This document shows positions 9,898 through 19,129 of a stretch of DNA of 64,000 nt, piece by piece. Positions within the stretch are counted from its first letter, which is position 1; the number at the start of each line of letters is the position of its first letter. Both the position numbers and the translations under genes were made by a program. Where the stretch lies: the NCBI GenBank assembly GCA_965279355.1, contig OZ257155.1:2356001-2420000 (forward strand), read 5' to 3'. The notes beneath the pieces are model-generated. The model did not search any database. It was given only the letters and a program-made list of their open reading frames with translations, and was not told where the DNA came from. This DNA is from G965279355 sp965279355 (GTDB lineage: Bacteria; Pseudomonadota; Alphaproteobacteria; CACIAM-22H2).

Positions 9898-11475
9898 TTA
9901 TTTTTTGGCTGAACCGGCGCCGTCATCCAACATATAGCGCCCGTCTTCGAGTCGCCGCAAATGACCGGCGGCGTAGAGCGGCTCCAGCTGCAGCAGCACG
10001 TCGCGACCGTCCATCGAACCGGCCGCTTCCATGATCTCCCGGTAGGTTTTCGGACCGCCCTTCAGCGCGTCGACGACGCTCTGCTTTTTGGCGGCCAGCT
10101 TGAATTCCGGGGCGCCGGGAATGACGAACTCCATCGTGCCGCCCTTGCCGAACGGCACCGTCAGGTCATAGCCCGCCTTGGACCCGATCCTGCTGCCCTC
10201 CAGCGAGGGATCGAGCGGCACCGAGCGGAACCCCTTGGAGACGGTAAGGTCGCGGTCGGGCTGAAAACGGGTCGCCAGCGCCCAGTCCATCTGGTCGTGC
10301 GAATACACGTCGATATCCTCATCGACCACGAAGCAGTTCTTCACATTTGCGCTGGATCCGAACACCGCGGCGATGGCGTTGCGCGCCTCGCCCGGCACGC
10401 GCTGGCGCAAGGCGATGCGGGCGTTGTACATACCGCCGGCTTCGGCCGTGACACACACCGCCAGCGGCTCGCGCACCGCCGATTCCAGCGATGTCCACAC
10501 CGCCAGCTCCGTTGCCACCACGGCGATCTGTGCCGTGTCGGTGCGCGCAAGATAGCGGCCACCGATGGTCACGGTCTGGAACAGCGCATCCTTGCGCATG
10601 GTGATCGCGGTCAGGTGAAAGACCGGGTTGTTTTTCAGCTTGCCGTAATAGCCGAGATATTCGCCATACGGCCCCTCCGGCTGTGTCCAGCCGCCATCGA
10701 GATAACCTTCAAGGACGTATTCGGCATCGGCCGGCACCAGCAGGTCGTTGGTGACGCAACGCACCACCGGCACCGGCATCTCGCGCAGGGCGCCCAAGGT
10801 TGCCAGCTCGTCGTTCGAGGATGTCAGGCACATCGCGCCGATGAAATCGATCGGGTTGGCACCGACGGCAATCGAGAGCGGAAGTTTCTGGCCCTTCGCC
10901 ACCGCCTTGCCGTAGATCACGCGCAGATCGCTCGGCGCCTGCAGGTCGATGCCGGCCTGCTTGCGGCCGCGCAGCATCAGGCGGCGGATGCCGACATTGA
11001 TATTGCCTTCGTCGGGGTCGCGCGACACGTCGAGCGTCGCCGAGATATACGGCCCGCCATCCAGGGCGTGCTGGAGATGCACCGGCAGCCGGGTGAAATC
11101 AGCGTCGTCGCCTTTCCAAACCACCTGCTGCACCGGCGCGTCGCCCGACGAAATCTCCACCGGCCCGATCGGATGGCGCAGGCGCTCGCGCACCACCTTC
11201 ACTAGGTCGCGCTTGTCGACCCCGAAGGCGCGCGCGATCCGCTCGCGGCTTCCCATCACGTTGCCGACCAGCTGCGCCTTCTCCGGCCCGGCGCTGCGGA
11301 ACAGCACCGCTTTCGGATTGCCGTCGAGCAGCATGCCAAGCTGACCGAGATCGAGCGGCTCGTCATGGATGTCGACTTCGCCGGCGGCGATCAGTTCGTC
11401 GATATAACGCCGGAGACGGAAGCGCTCGGTATCGATATTCGAGCCTGAACGCGGTGCGGGGCGGGCCTGGTTCAT
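9898..11475 (-). CDS. UbiD-family decarboxylase with C-terminal extension
   Basis: A 525-residue member of the UbiD family, reversible (de)carboxylases that use prenylated FMN on aromatic or alpha,beta-unsaturated acids. The glutamate-bearing motif EGPYGEYLGYYG and the LMLRGRKQAGI region match the prFMN-binding core. The last ~60 residues (from about KQSVVDALKGGPKTYREIME) look like a small winged-helix and exceed the usual ~490-residue length. It lies 30 nt after the enoyl-CoA hydratase gene in a leftward operon with an acyl-CoA ligase. A UbiX flavin prenyltransferase is not in this window. The substrate is unknown; the CoA-ligase context hints at a carboxylic acid degraded through CoA thioesters. 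Confidence 0.9.
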   Translation of the reverse strand: MNQARPAPRSGSNIDTERFRLRRYIDELIAAGEVDIHDEPLDLGQLGMLLDGNPKAVLFRSAGPEKAQLVGNVMGSRERIARAFGVDKRDLVKVVRERLRHPIGPVEISSGDAPVQQVVWKGDDADFTRLPVHLQHALDGGPYISATLDVSRDPDEGNINVGIRRLMLRGRKQAGIDLQAPSDLRVIYGKAVAKGQKLPLSIAVGANPIDFIGAMCLTSSNDELATLGALREMPVPVVRCVTNDLLVPADAEYVLEGYLDGGWTQPEGPYGEYLGYYGKLKNNPVFHLTAITMRKDALFQTVTIGGRYLARTDTAQIAVVATELAVWTSLESAVREPLAVCVTAEAGGMYNARIALRQRVPGEARNAIAAVFGSSANVKNCFVVDEDIDVYSHDQMDWALATRFQPDRDLTVSKGFRSVPLDPSLEGSRIGSKAGYDLTVPFGKGGTMEFVIPGAPEFKLAAKKQSVVDALKGGPKTYREIMEAAGSMDGRDVLLQLEPLYAAGHLRRLEDGRYMLDDGAGSAKK

Positions 11476-11505
11476 GAGCGTAGTCCCTGTATCTGAAGAT
11501 TGTTG

Positions 11506-12375
11506 TTATCGCGCCTTGAAATTGGGCTTCCGCTTGTCGCGGAACGCCGCCATGCCGTCCTGGGCATCCTGCGAATTGATCAGGATCGATTGCCCGAGAC
11601 GTTCGAGGATACGGCCGGTTTCGGTGTCGGTGTTCTGCGCCGTGTGGATGATGTGCTTGGCCATGCCCATCGCCAGCGGCGCCTTCTCCAATAGCTCGCG
11701 CGCGAAGCTGAACGTCGCCGCGCGCAGCTCCTCGGGCTTATGCACGCTGGTGGCGAGCCCGATGCGATAGGCTTCCTCGCCCTTCACGGGACGGGCTGCC
11801 ATGATCATTTCCTTGGTGCGGCCCATGCCGATCATCTGGATCAGGCGCGAGCACGCGCCCGAAGCCGGCAGCACGCCCAGCTTGTTCTCGGTCAGGACGA
11901 AGGTCGTATCCGTCGCGACGATGCGGAAGTCGCAGGCGATCGCCATTTCCATGCCGCCCCCGGCGGCAATGCCGTTGACCATGCAGACCAGCGGCTTCTC
12001 CATCGCCTCCATGTCGTCGAACATCTCGTGGTTGGCGCGGACATAGGCGCGATACTGTGCGGACGGCAGGTTGTTCTCGTACACCAGGCCGTGAATATCG
12101 CGGCCGGAACAGAAGGCGCGGCCCTCGCCGGCAAAAATCAGCACGCGCACGCTGTCGTCGAAATTGACATGCCAGAGGACGGAGCGGATCTCGCGGATCA
12201 TCGTCTCGTCGAACGCATTCAGCTTTTCCGGACGGTTCAGCGTGATCAGGCCGATTCCGGGCTCCGGCTTCTCGTAGCGGATATGCGTGAAGACGGCGTC
12301 GTGCTGCAGAAAGCCCTCGGGCAATCCGTCCTTGTTCAGTTTCACGGTCGAATCGGTCTTCTTTGATCCAGTCAT
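11506..12375 (-). CDS. Enoyl-CoA hydratase/isomerase family protein
   Basis: A 289-residue crotonase-family protein. Oxyanion-hole segments are GRAFCSGRDIHG and NGIAAGGGMEMAIACDFRI; the second holds the conserved GGG stretch. The start is the ATG at 12375 (MTGSKKTDST), 23 nt after the stop of the acyl-CoA ligase; the frame upstream is read inside that ligase gene and is not used. The glutamates that distinguish hydratases are not clearly both present, so a hydratase, isomerase or hydrolase role remains open. It is the middle gene of the ligase-crotonase-UbiD operon. Confidence 0.9.
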   Translation of the reverse strand: MTGSKKTDSTVKLNKDGLPEGFLQHDAVFTHIRYEKPEPGIGLITLNRPEKLNAFDETMIREIRSVLWHVNFDDSVRVLIFAGEGRAFCSGRDIHGLVYENNLPSAQYRAYVRANHEMFDDMEAMEKPLVCMVNGIAAGGGMEMAIACDFRIVATDTTFVLTENKLGVLPASGACSRLIQMIGMGRTKEMIMAARPVKGEEAYRIGLATSVHKPEELRAATFSFARELLEKAPLAMGMAKHIIHTAQNTDTETGRILERLGQSILINSQDAQDGMAAFRDKRKPNFKAR

Positions 12376-12398
12376 GGGGCTCGTGCTCTCCTTCGGAG

Positions 12399-13943
12399 TC
12401 AGGCGGTCTTTGCAGCCGCGCGCTGGGCCGCCATCTGCCGCAACTCGCCTTTTGAAATCTTTCCCGAGGCCGTCCGCGGCAGGTCGTCCAGCACCAGCAG
12501 ATTGCGCGGCAGCTTGTAGCCGGCCAGGCTGGCGCGGGCGAATGTGCGCAGTTCTTCGATAGACAGATCGGTGCCGGGCTTGAGCCGCGTCACGGCGCAC
12601 ACCGCCTCGCCCCAGCGCGGATCGGGCTGGCCGACGATGGCCACCTCGGCGATGGACGGGTGGCGCTCCAGCACCAGCTCGACCTCGCGCGAATAGACGT
12701 TTTCGCCGCCGCTGATGATCATGTCCTTCTTGCGATCGACCAGCGTGATCGTGCCGTCCGGCTCGCGCCGCGCCACATCGCCGGTGCGCAGGCGCTGTCC
12801 CGCGAGCACTTCAGCCGTTTGCGTCGGCAAGCCGCGATAACCTTTCATCACCGCCGGCGAGGTGACCACCACCTCGCCGACCTCTCCGTCCTTCGCCGGT
12901 GCATCGCCATCGCCGAGAATCTCCAGGCGAACCAGCGGGACTTCGCGGCCAACATTGCCTGGATCATGCGCCGTCGCCAGATCGCGCGGATCGGCGGCGG
13001 TGAGCAGGCCCGATGTTTCCGTCATGCCATACGTCGCGATCAGCGCGGTCGACAGACGCTCACGCGCCCGGCCGAGAATGGCCGGCGGCATCGGCGCGCC
13101 GCCATACAGCATGGTCTGCAGGGTCGGCAGGCGCGTGCCCTGCCGGGCGGCGGCATCGGACAGCATGTCGAGTGCGGTCGGTACCAGCAGGGAGTGCGTG
13201 ACCTTTTCATCTTCCATGATGCGGATCGCGTCGTCCGGCTTGAAGCGCATGCAGACATGGCGCCCGCCAAGCCAGGTCATGCCCCAGATGGCGAAGGCGT
13301 CGGCCAGATGGAACATCGGCCCCGCATGCAGCCAGGTATGCGTGCTGTTCATCCCGAGCGACGCGACAGCACTCAGGGCGCCCGCCATCACATTGGCATG
13401 GCTGAGCATCACGCCCTTCGGCCGGCCGGTTGTTCCGCTGGTGTAATAGAGATAGGCAATCTCTTCCGCCGACCCTTCCGGTGGCAGACGGTCCGCGCCA
13501 CCGGCCAGAACCTGCTCATAGTCACGCGCCGCCAGACGTGTCTGGCCGATCAGCGTGATCGTCAATCCGGCGGACGCCGTCGAAGCGGTGTCCTCGTGGC
13601 CATGGCCGACCAGAAAAGCGGCGGCCCCTGAATCCTCCAGGATGGAGCGGATCTCGGGCGCGGCCAGCCGTGCGTTCAGCGGCAACAGAACAAGCCCCGC
13701 CGCCGGCACGCCGAGATAGGCTTCCAGACACAGCGCCGAATTGTCCGCCATCAGGGCGACACGGTCGCCCGCCTTGAGCCCCATCGCCCTCAACGCATTG
13801 CCCAGGCGCGTGGCGCGCTCGCACAGCGCCGCATAGGTCAGCCGCTGCGCGCCGTCCACGGCACACACCTGCGCCCCGTATAAGGCGCGCCCACGCGCGA
13901 TAAGCCGTGCGACGTTGGGCCAGCTGGTGTCGGTCCTGCTCAC
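12399..13943 (-). CDS. Acyl-CoA ligase (AMP-forming)
   Basis: A ~514-residue ANL-superfamily enzyme that activates a carboxylic acid with ATP and CoA. Visible motifs are the P-loop YYTSGTTGRPKG, the A5 motif YGMTETSG, the hinge region RTGDVARREPDG...DRKKDMIISGGENVYSREVE, and the catalytic lysine motif PRTASGKISK. I prefer the GTG start at 13943 (VSRTDTSWPN), preceded by GGAAAAG; the frame continues to a TTG at 13994 that adds 17 atypical residues. It heads the leftward operon and is divergent from the BTAD-PAS regulator, which may control it. Confidence 0.92.
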   Translation of the reverse strand: MSRTDTSWPNVARLIARGRALYGAQVCAVDGAQRLTYAALCERATRLGNALRAMGLKAGDRVALMADNSALCLEAYLGVPAAGLVLLPLNARLAAPEIRSILEDSGAAAFLVGHGHEDTASTASAGLTITLIGQTRLAARDYEQVLAGGADRLPPEGSAEEIAYLYYTSGTTGRPKGVMLSHANVMAGALSAVASLGMNSTHTWLHAGPMFHLADAFAIWGMTWLGGRHVCMRFKPDDAIRIMEDEKVTHSLLVPTALDMLSDAAARQGTRLPTLQTMLYGGAPMPPAILGRARERLSTALIATYGMTETSGLLTAADPRDLATAHDPGNVGREVPLVRLEILGDGDAPAKDGEVGEVVVTSPAVMKGYRGLPTQTAEVLAGQRLRTGDVARREPDGTITLVDRKKDMIISGGENVYSREVELVLERHPSIAEVAIVGQPDPRWGEAVCAVTRLKPGTDLSIEELRTFARASLAGYKLPRNLLVLDDLPRTASGKISKGELRQMAAQRAAAKTA

Positions 13944-14240
13944 AAGTATTTGTCTTTTCCAAAAAAATGCTGCGGTGCGGAAAAACGAGTGCAATCGTTT
14001 GCGGGACTAACCTTACCCTTGGTTCTTAACGAAAATCCCGTCAAACCGCCGTCAAGCTCACATATTGCCCGAGATAACGGCAGTGTTGAACCGGCTCCGG
14101 CGTTGACGCGCCGTTGAGAAACACGTGCCCTTGGATTGCGTTTGGGTATAATCCCCGCCGCTCAGGGAATGATGACGCGCCAGGGCACGCTTGCATGCCC
14201 CCAAAACGACGACGAATGTCGCGTTTCATTGGAGAATGGA

Positions 14241-15758
14241 ATGAAAGTCCTTCGCGTCTCCCTTTTGGGAGGATTCGAAGCGCGTACGACCGGGGAAGTC
14301 ACGCCCGCCCTGTCCGGCAAGAAAGACCGGGCCCTGCTTGCCTTGCTTGCGATGTCGCGCGGCCGGAGTCACACCCGAGAGCGCCTGACTAGTCTGCTGT
14401 GGGGCGAACGCGATCAGCCGCTCGCGCGCCACAGCCTGCGCCAGAGTCTCGCGACCTTGCGCCGCTTTCTTGGCACCGGCACGCCGCATCCGCTGCAGAC
14501 TGACGGCGAGAATGTCTGGCTCGATCCGCGCTCCGTTTCGGTCGACGCGCTGAATTTCGAAGAGTCGGTCGGGCGCGGCGGACGCGCCGGACTGGAATCG
14601 GCTGTCAAACTTTATACGGGCGATTTCCTCGAGGGCTTCGTTCTCAACGAGCAAACATTCGACGACTGGCTGGTCTCGGAGCGTCAACGTCTCGCAACCA
14701 TGGCGCTCAACGCGTTGCGCGAGCTGTTCGACGGCTATGAGCACGACGGCCGCCTCAAGGAAGCGATCGAGACCGCGCTGAGACTGCTGCGCCTCGACCC
14801 GTTCCAGGAAGAAGTCTGCCGCCGTCTGATCCTCATCTATCAGAAACTCGGCCAGCGCCGCGAAGCCATCGCGCAATTCCATCGCCTCGCAGAGCGTCTG
14901 CAGATCGAGCTCGGCGTGGAGCCTGAGCCCGAGACCAAGGACGCCTACTGGCACGTCATTGCCGGAAACACGGCGCAGACCAATGGCGCGGCGCCAACCC
15001 TGCGCACGGCGCCCGATCACGGCGGGTTCCTGCTGTTCGATTCCGCCGACCGTTTCCTGTGTTCGCGCGATTCGCTCTGGGCGCTGCTACCCGAAAGCGC
15101 CGTGCGCGAGCCGCTGGGCGGAAGCTATGAGGAAGTGCTGCGCAATCTCGTCCTGCTGTCCGGCGGACATGCGGGGATAACGGCCGCGTGGATCGCCGAG
15201 CGGCTGGAGATGCATCGGCGCGGTGGCGGCGCGTGGACCGTCGATCTTGGCAACGGGCGACGCCTCGCAATGTCTGAGCGCCGGCTGGCCAGCGGCGAGA
15301 CGATCCTGCGTTTCGAGGAAGTCCGCTCGGTCCGCCCGACCGGCGACGGCGCGCTCGCCCGTCTGGCGCAGGTTCTGGAACAGATCCCCGACGGCGTCAT
15401 CGTGACCGACCGCAAGGGCCAGATCGTGGGCTGGAACTCCTACGCCGAAGCCCTGTTCGGCTATCAGCGCGCGGAAGTGCTGGGCCAGGTCCCGACCTTC
15501 CTGCAGGGCCCCAACCCCGACAAGACCCGTCCGTGGACCATGCTGCGCGAGGCGCTGCAAGGGAGTATGTGGTCGGGCCGCCTGAAAATCGTGCCCCGCA
15601 GCGGCAAGCCGCAATCGTTCGAGCGGACCATCGTGCCGCTGCGCGACGAAACCGGCCAGATCATCGGCACATTCGGCGTCAGCCGGATCGAAACGGCGAT
15701 CTCGCTCTCCGGGCTGACCAGCAACGGCCGCCGCGAGCGCGTGACGTCGCGCGTGTAG
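14241..15758 (+). CDS. BTAD-type transcriptional regulator with C-terminal PAS domain
   Basis: A 505-residue protein. Residues 1-95 form an OmpR-like winged helix (MKVLRVSLLGGFEARTTG, then LTSLLWGER and RQSLATLRRFLG), followed by a bacterial transcriptional activation domain of helical repeats (about 98-245, ending RLQIELGVEPEPET). After a linker, residues ~376-490 form a PAS sensor domain (VLEQIPDGVIVTDRKGQI, WNSYAEALFGY). The ATG at 14241 has GGAG ten nt upstream. The protein is divergent from the acyl-CoA ligase operon across a 297-nt region, so it is a candidate regulator of it. No transmembrane segment is seen, so sensing is probably cytoplasmic. Confidence 0.85.
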   Translation: MKVLRVSLLGGFEARTTGEVTPALSGKKDRALLALLAMSRGRSHTRERLTSLLWGERDQPLARHSLRQSLATLRRFLGTGTPHPLQTDGENVWLDPRSVSVDALNFEESVGRGGRAGLESAVKLYTGDFLEGFVLNEQTFDDWLVSERQRLATMALNALRELFDGYEHDGRLKEAIETALRLLRLDPFQEEVCRRLILIYQKLGQRREAIAQFHRLAERLQIELGVEPEPETKDAYWHVIAGNTAQTNGAAPTLRTAPDHGGFLLFDSADRFLCSRDSLWALLPESAVREPLGGSYEEVLRNLVLLSGGHAGITAAWIAERLEMHRRGGGAWTVDLGNGRRLAMSERRLASGETILRFEEVRSVRPTGDGALARLAQVLEQIPDGVIVTDRKGQIVGWNSYAEALFGYQRAEVLGQVPTFLQGPNPDKTRPWTMLREALQGSMWSGRLKIVPRSGKPQSFERTIVPLRDETGQIIGTFGVSRIETAISLSGLTSNGRRERVTSRV

Positions 15759-15760
15759 TT

Positions 15761-15790
15761 AAACGCGCCGGCTCAGGTCGGCGCGTTTTC
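15761..15790 (+). terminator. Intrinsic terminator after the BTAD-PAS regulator
   Basis: A perfect 10-bp stem, AAACGCGCCG at 15761-15770 and CGGCGCGTTT at 15779-15788, encloses an 8-nt loop and continues into TTTTC on the plus strand. It starts three nt after the regulator stop codon. On the minus strand the same stem ends in TTTAA, so it could also terminate the convergent COG0523 gene, whose last codons it overlaps. Confidence 0.85.
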
Positions 15791-16891
15791 TTCCAGCACC
15801 GAACGCTCAAGGTCGCGCACGATAAAGACGATGCGTGAACGGCGGTCCTCGTCCGGCCACGATGGCAGGGTCGAGGGTTGGTGATAGAGATGGTGCACGC
15901 CCTGCACCACCACCGGCTGGTCGGCTTCCTTGATGTTGAGCAGGCCCTTCACGCGCAGCAGATTGTCGCCGTGCTCTGACGCCATCTTGTCCAGCCAGAT
16001 AGCGACCTTCTCCCAGTCCAGCGGCTTGTCGAAGCTGAAGCAGAACGCCTGCACCCGGTCGTCGTGCCGGTTGCGGTCGAGCGTCGCATGGTCGTGGTCA
16101 TGCCCATGATCATGATCGTGGTGATGATGCCCATGGTCGTGGCCATGATGGTCATGCCCGTGATCGCCATGTGCATGTGCGACGCCGTGCGCGTGGGCGT
16201 GTTCGTGCTCCATGCGCTTCTCGGCCTCGACCCAGGAGCGGACCTCGGCGATCTTCTCGTCCATGGTGAACGCGGCCCCGCCGAACAGCAGGTCCGGATC
16301 GATTTCGCCCTTCACCGCTTCGATCACCGGTGCCACCGGGTTGAGACGGTTGATGCGGGCGCGGATTTCACCAAGGTTTTCCTTGGGCGCGATGTCGGTC
16401 TTCGACAGCACGATGCGATCGGCGATGGCGACCTGCTTGATCGCCTCCTGATGCTGATCCAGCGTCAGGCTGCCGTGATAGGCATCGACGACGGTGACCA
16501 CCTGGCCGACGCGGAACTCGTGCATCATTGACATGTCCCACAGCAGCGCCTGCATCACCGGCGCCGGGTCGGCGAGGCCGGTGGTCTCGATGACGATACG
16601 CTTGAATTCTGGGACCTCCTTCTTGGCGCGCTTGCGCATCAGCTCGCCGATCGAATCGATCAGCTCGCCGCGCACCATGCAGCACAGGCAGCCCGAGGAC
16701 AGCAGCACGACATCGTCGGAGGATTTCTCGATCAGCGCATGGTCGAGGCCGATTTCGCCGAACTCGTTGATGATCACCGCCGTCTCGCCCATCGCCGGAT
16801 GGCGCAGCAGGCGGTTCAGCAGGGTGGTCTTGCCGCTGCCGAGAAACCCGGTCAGAACGGATACGGGCAAGCGGTCGTCGGTCTCGCTCAT
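15773..16891 (-). CDS. COG0523 (CobW/ZNG1-like) GTPase metallochaperone, His-rich
   Basis: A 372-residue G3E GTPase. The P-loop is GFLGSGKT (residues 15-22), and the metal-binding CxCC motif of the COG0523 family appears in SSGCLCCMV. A histidine/aspartate-rich stretch (about residues 224-275, dense HGHDHH-type runs) suggests storage or relay of zinc, cobalt or nickel. The C-terminal CobW_C domain follows. Family members deliver metal to client enzymes or act under zinc limitation. No Zur-like operator was obvious upstream, and no client gene is adjacent, so the metal is undetermined. Confidence 0.92.
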   Translation of the reverse strand: MSETDDRLPVSVLTGFLGSGKTTLLNRLLRHPAMGETAVIINEFGEIGLDHALIEKSSDDVVLLSSGCLCCMVRGELIDSIGELMRKRAKKEVPEFKRIVIETTGLADPAPVMQALLWDMSMMHEFRVGQVVTVVDAYHGSLTLDQHQEAIKQVAIADRIVLSKTDIAPKENLGEIRARINRLNPVAPVIEAVKGEIDPDLLFGGAAFTMDEKIAEVRSWVEAEKRMEHEHAHAHGVAHAHGDHGHDHHGHDHGHHHHDHDHGHDHDHATLDRNRHDDRVQAFCFSFDKPLDWEKVAIWLDKMASEHGDNLLRVKGLLNIKEADQPVVVQGVHHLYHQPSTLPSWPDEDRRSRIVFIVRDLERSVLEENAPT

Positions 16892-17072
16892 AAGGCACCT
16901 AGATGGTCAGGGATGCCCTGAATATAGGGCATTCCGCCCAACATCCATAGCGCTAGACCCCCGCCGAACTTCGGGGTTTATTAGCCCACCCGGCGGCATA
17001 CCGGCCGGGGCGTACGGGGAGCCAAATAACCATGCTCTTAACTATGGCATTAGCGTTGTTTCCGGCCTCACT

Positions 17073-18119
17073 ATGAAAATCATCGAAGGACCGAATAACT
17101 GGCTGGGGCCGGATCTGCAGACATCCGATCACTGGATTCATCGTTTTTCGGCCTCCGAACTGGCGGAGATCGACAGCGCCCTGAAAGTTGCCCGCGAGCG
17201 TGGCAAGACGCTCGCGACCCTGACACGCGAAGACTTCCCGCTGCCCTCACTTATCGGGGTAATCGACAACACGCGGGACGAACTGGAAAACGGCTGGGGC
17301 CTGAAGCTGTGGCGCGGCATCGACGCCGGCAGATACAGCAAGGATGATCTGCGGCTGATCTACTGGGGCCTCGGCAAACATCTGGGAACCGCGATTTCGC
17401 AAAGCCCGCGCGGCGACGTACTGGGCGATGTGCGCGATCTCGGCCTGCCGACCGACAGTCCCAAGGGCCGCGGCTATACCAGCAACCAGCAGCTCAGCTT
17501 CCACTGCGATTCCTGCGATGTCGTCGGCCTCTTCGTTTTGCAGACCGCGCGCAGCGGCGGGATGAGCAAGATCGTGAGCTCGGTCGCGATCCATAACGAG
17601 ATCGCGCGCACCCGACCCGATCTTCTCGAAGTGCTCTATCAGCCGTTCTACTGGAGCTGGCAGGGCCAGGAACCGGAAGGCGTGCGGCCGTGGTATCCGC
17701 AACCCATCTACAACCTGCAGGACGGCAAGTTTTCCAGCCGCTACATCCGCGTCCACATCAAGAACGGCCAGCGCTTCCCTGAAGTGCCGCGCCTGACCGC
17801 GGCGCAGGAGGAAGCGATGGCCCTGATCGACGCCATTGCCTGGCGCGAGGACGTGCATCTTTCCATGATGTTCCAGCCAGGCGACCTGCAGCTCCTGAAC
17901 AATCACGTCACCTATCATTCGCGGACGGCGTTCGAGGACCACCCCGAACCCGGCCGCTACCGCCACCTGCTGCGCATGTGGATGTCGGTGCCCAACAGCC
18001 GGACGCTCAGCCCGGCCATGGGGACGATCTATCGCGACACGAGGGGCGGTGCCGTCCGCGGCGGGTTCCCATCGCGCACCGGCGCGCATGTGTACGAAAC
18101 GGTAGGCACGTTCGACTGA
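17073..18119 (+). CDS. TauD/TfdA-family 2-oxoglutarate-dependent dioxygenase
   Basis: A 348-residue Fe(II)/2-oxoglutarate oxygenase-like protein. The HxD part of the iron facial triad is in SFHCDSCD (about H145, D147), and the distal His/Arg lie in YHSRTAFEDH...RYRHLLRMW. The ATG at 17073 (MKIIEGPNNWLG) is the sensible start, since upstream sequence in frame overlaps the divergent metallochaperone promoter. It heads a five-gene rightward catabolic operon with gaps of 48, 32, 24 and -1 nt. A first hydroxylation of the growth substrate is likely, but the substrate is unknown. Confidence 0.88.
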   Translation: MKIIEGPNNWLGPDLQTSDHWIHRFSASELAEIDSALKVARERGKTLATLTREDFPLPSLIGVIDNTRDELENGWGLKLWRGIDAGRYSKDDLRLIYWGLGKHLGTAISQSPRGDVLGDVRDLGLPTDSPKGRGYTSNQQLSFHCDSCDVVGLFVLQTARSGGMSKIVSSVAIHNEIARTRPDLLEVLYQPFYWSWQGQEPEGVRPWYPQPIYNLQDGKFSSRYIRVHIKNGQRFPEVPRLTAAQEEAMALIDAIAWREDVHLSMMFQPGDLQLLNNHVTYHSRTAFEDHPEPGRYRHLLRMWMSVPNSRTLSPAMGTIYRDTRGGAVRGGFPSRTGAHVYETVGTFD

Positions 18120-18167
18120 CGTGATATGTTCGCCGCCTGATTTTTTACCCGGGGGAAAACGACTTCC

Positions 18168-19097
18168 ATGGCTACCAAGTATCATCTCGCGACCTACAAA
18201 AGCGCCGAAGGCCCGCGGGCCGGCATCGTCGTCAACGACACCGTTTATGACGCCGCCGCCCTGACCAGGAACAAGGCCGATAGCTCGGTCCTGGGCATCC
18301 TGGCCGACTGGTCCAAGGCCAAGGGCCGGCTCAAGGACGCCGCCGAGAAAGCCGCCAAGGGCAAGACCAAGGGCACGCCGGCGAAGAAGGCCAAGCTGCT
18401 GGCCCCGATCCCGCTGCCCCGCACCATCTATTGCGCCGGCGCCAACTACGTCGACCATCTCGAGGAGATGACCAAGAAGTCGGGCAACCCGATGCCGCCC
18501 GATCCGCACACGCTGGGCCTGAAGTCCTGGCACTTCATCAAGGTGTCCAGCTGCGTGACGGGTCCCGGCATTCCGGTAAAGCTCCCGCCGCACTCGAAGA
18601 CGGTCGACTGGGAAATCGAGCTCGCCGTCGTCATCGGCAAGACCTGCAAGGACGCGACGATGGAAAACGCGCTGTCCTTCGTTGCCGGCTACACGATCGG
18701 CAACGATCTGTCGGCCCGCGATCTGGGGCCGCGCCCCAACGTCGCCCCGACCTCGCCCTTCAAGGCCGACTGGGTCGCGCACAAGTGCTTCGATCAGTCG
18801 AACCCGATGGGGCCGTGGCTCACGCCGGCGCAGTTCATCAAGAACCCGCAGGATCTCGGCATGAAGCTGACGATCAACGGCGTGACCAAGCAGAACTCCA
18901 ATTCGAAACACATGATCTTCAACATCGCCGAGCAGATCGTGCATCTGTCCGGCCGCCTCACCCTGCATCCCGGAGACGTCATCATGACCGGCACGCCGGC
19001 CGGCGTAGGCGCGCCGAACGAGGAGTTCCTGAAGAAGGGCGATGTGGTGACGATGTCGATCGACCAGATCGGCGAGATGACGAACAACTACGTCTGA
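18168..19097 (+). CDS. Fumarylacetoacetate hydrolase (FAH) family protein
   Basis: A 309-residue FAH-fold protein. Members cleave C-C bonds of acylpyruvates, decarboxylate oxaloacetate, or isomerise/hydrate ring-fission products. The metal-binding acid cluster appears in DWEIELAVVIGK, with GYTIGNDLSARDLG and the terminal GDVIMTGTPAGVG as family signatures. The N-terminal ~85 residues carry a Lys/Ala-rich insert (KDAAEKAAKGKTKGTPAKK) that is unusual. It is the second gene of the operon and probably acts on the oxidised or ring-opened intermediate. Confidence 0.9.
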   Translation: MATKYHLATYKSAEGPRAGIVVNDTVYDAAALTRNKADSSVLGILADWSKAKGRLKDAAEKAAKGKTKGTPAKKAKLLAPIPLPRTIYCAGANYVDHLEEMTKKSGNPMPPDPHTLGLKSWHFIKVSSCVTGPGIPVKLPPHSKTVDWEIELAVVIGKTCKDATMENALSFVAGYTIGNDLSARDLGPRPNVAPTSPFKADWVAHKCFDQSNPMGPWLTPAQFIKNPQDLGMKLTINGVTKQNSNSKHMIFNIAEQIVHLSGRLTLHPGDVIMTGTPAGVGAPNEEFLKKGDVVTMSIDQIGEMTNNYV

Positions 19098-19129
19098 CGC
19101 ACCCGCCCGGCCTACCCGAGGAACTGCCG

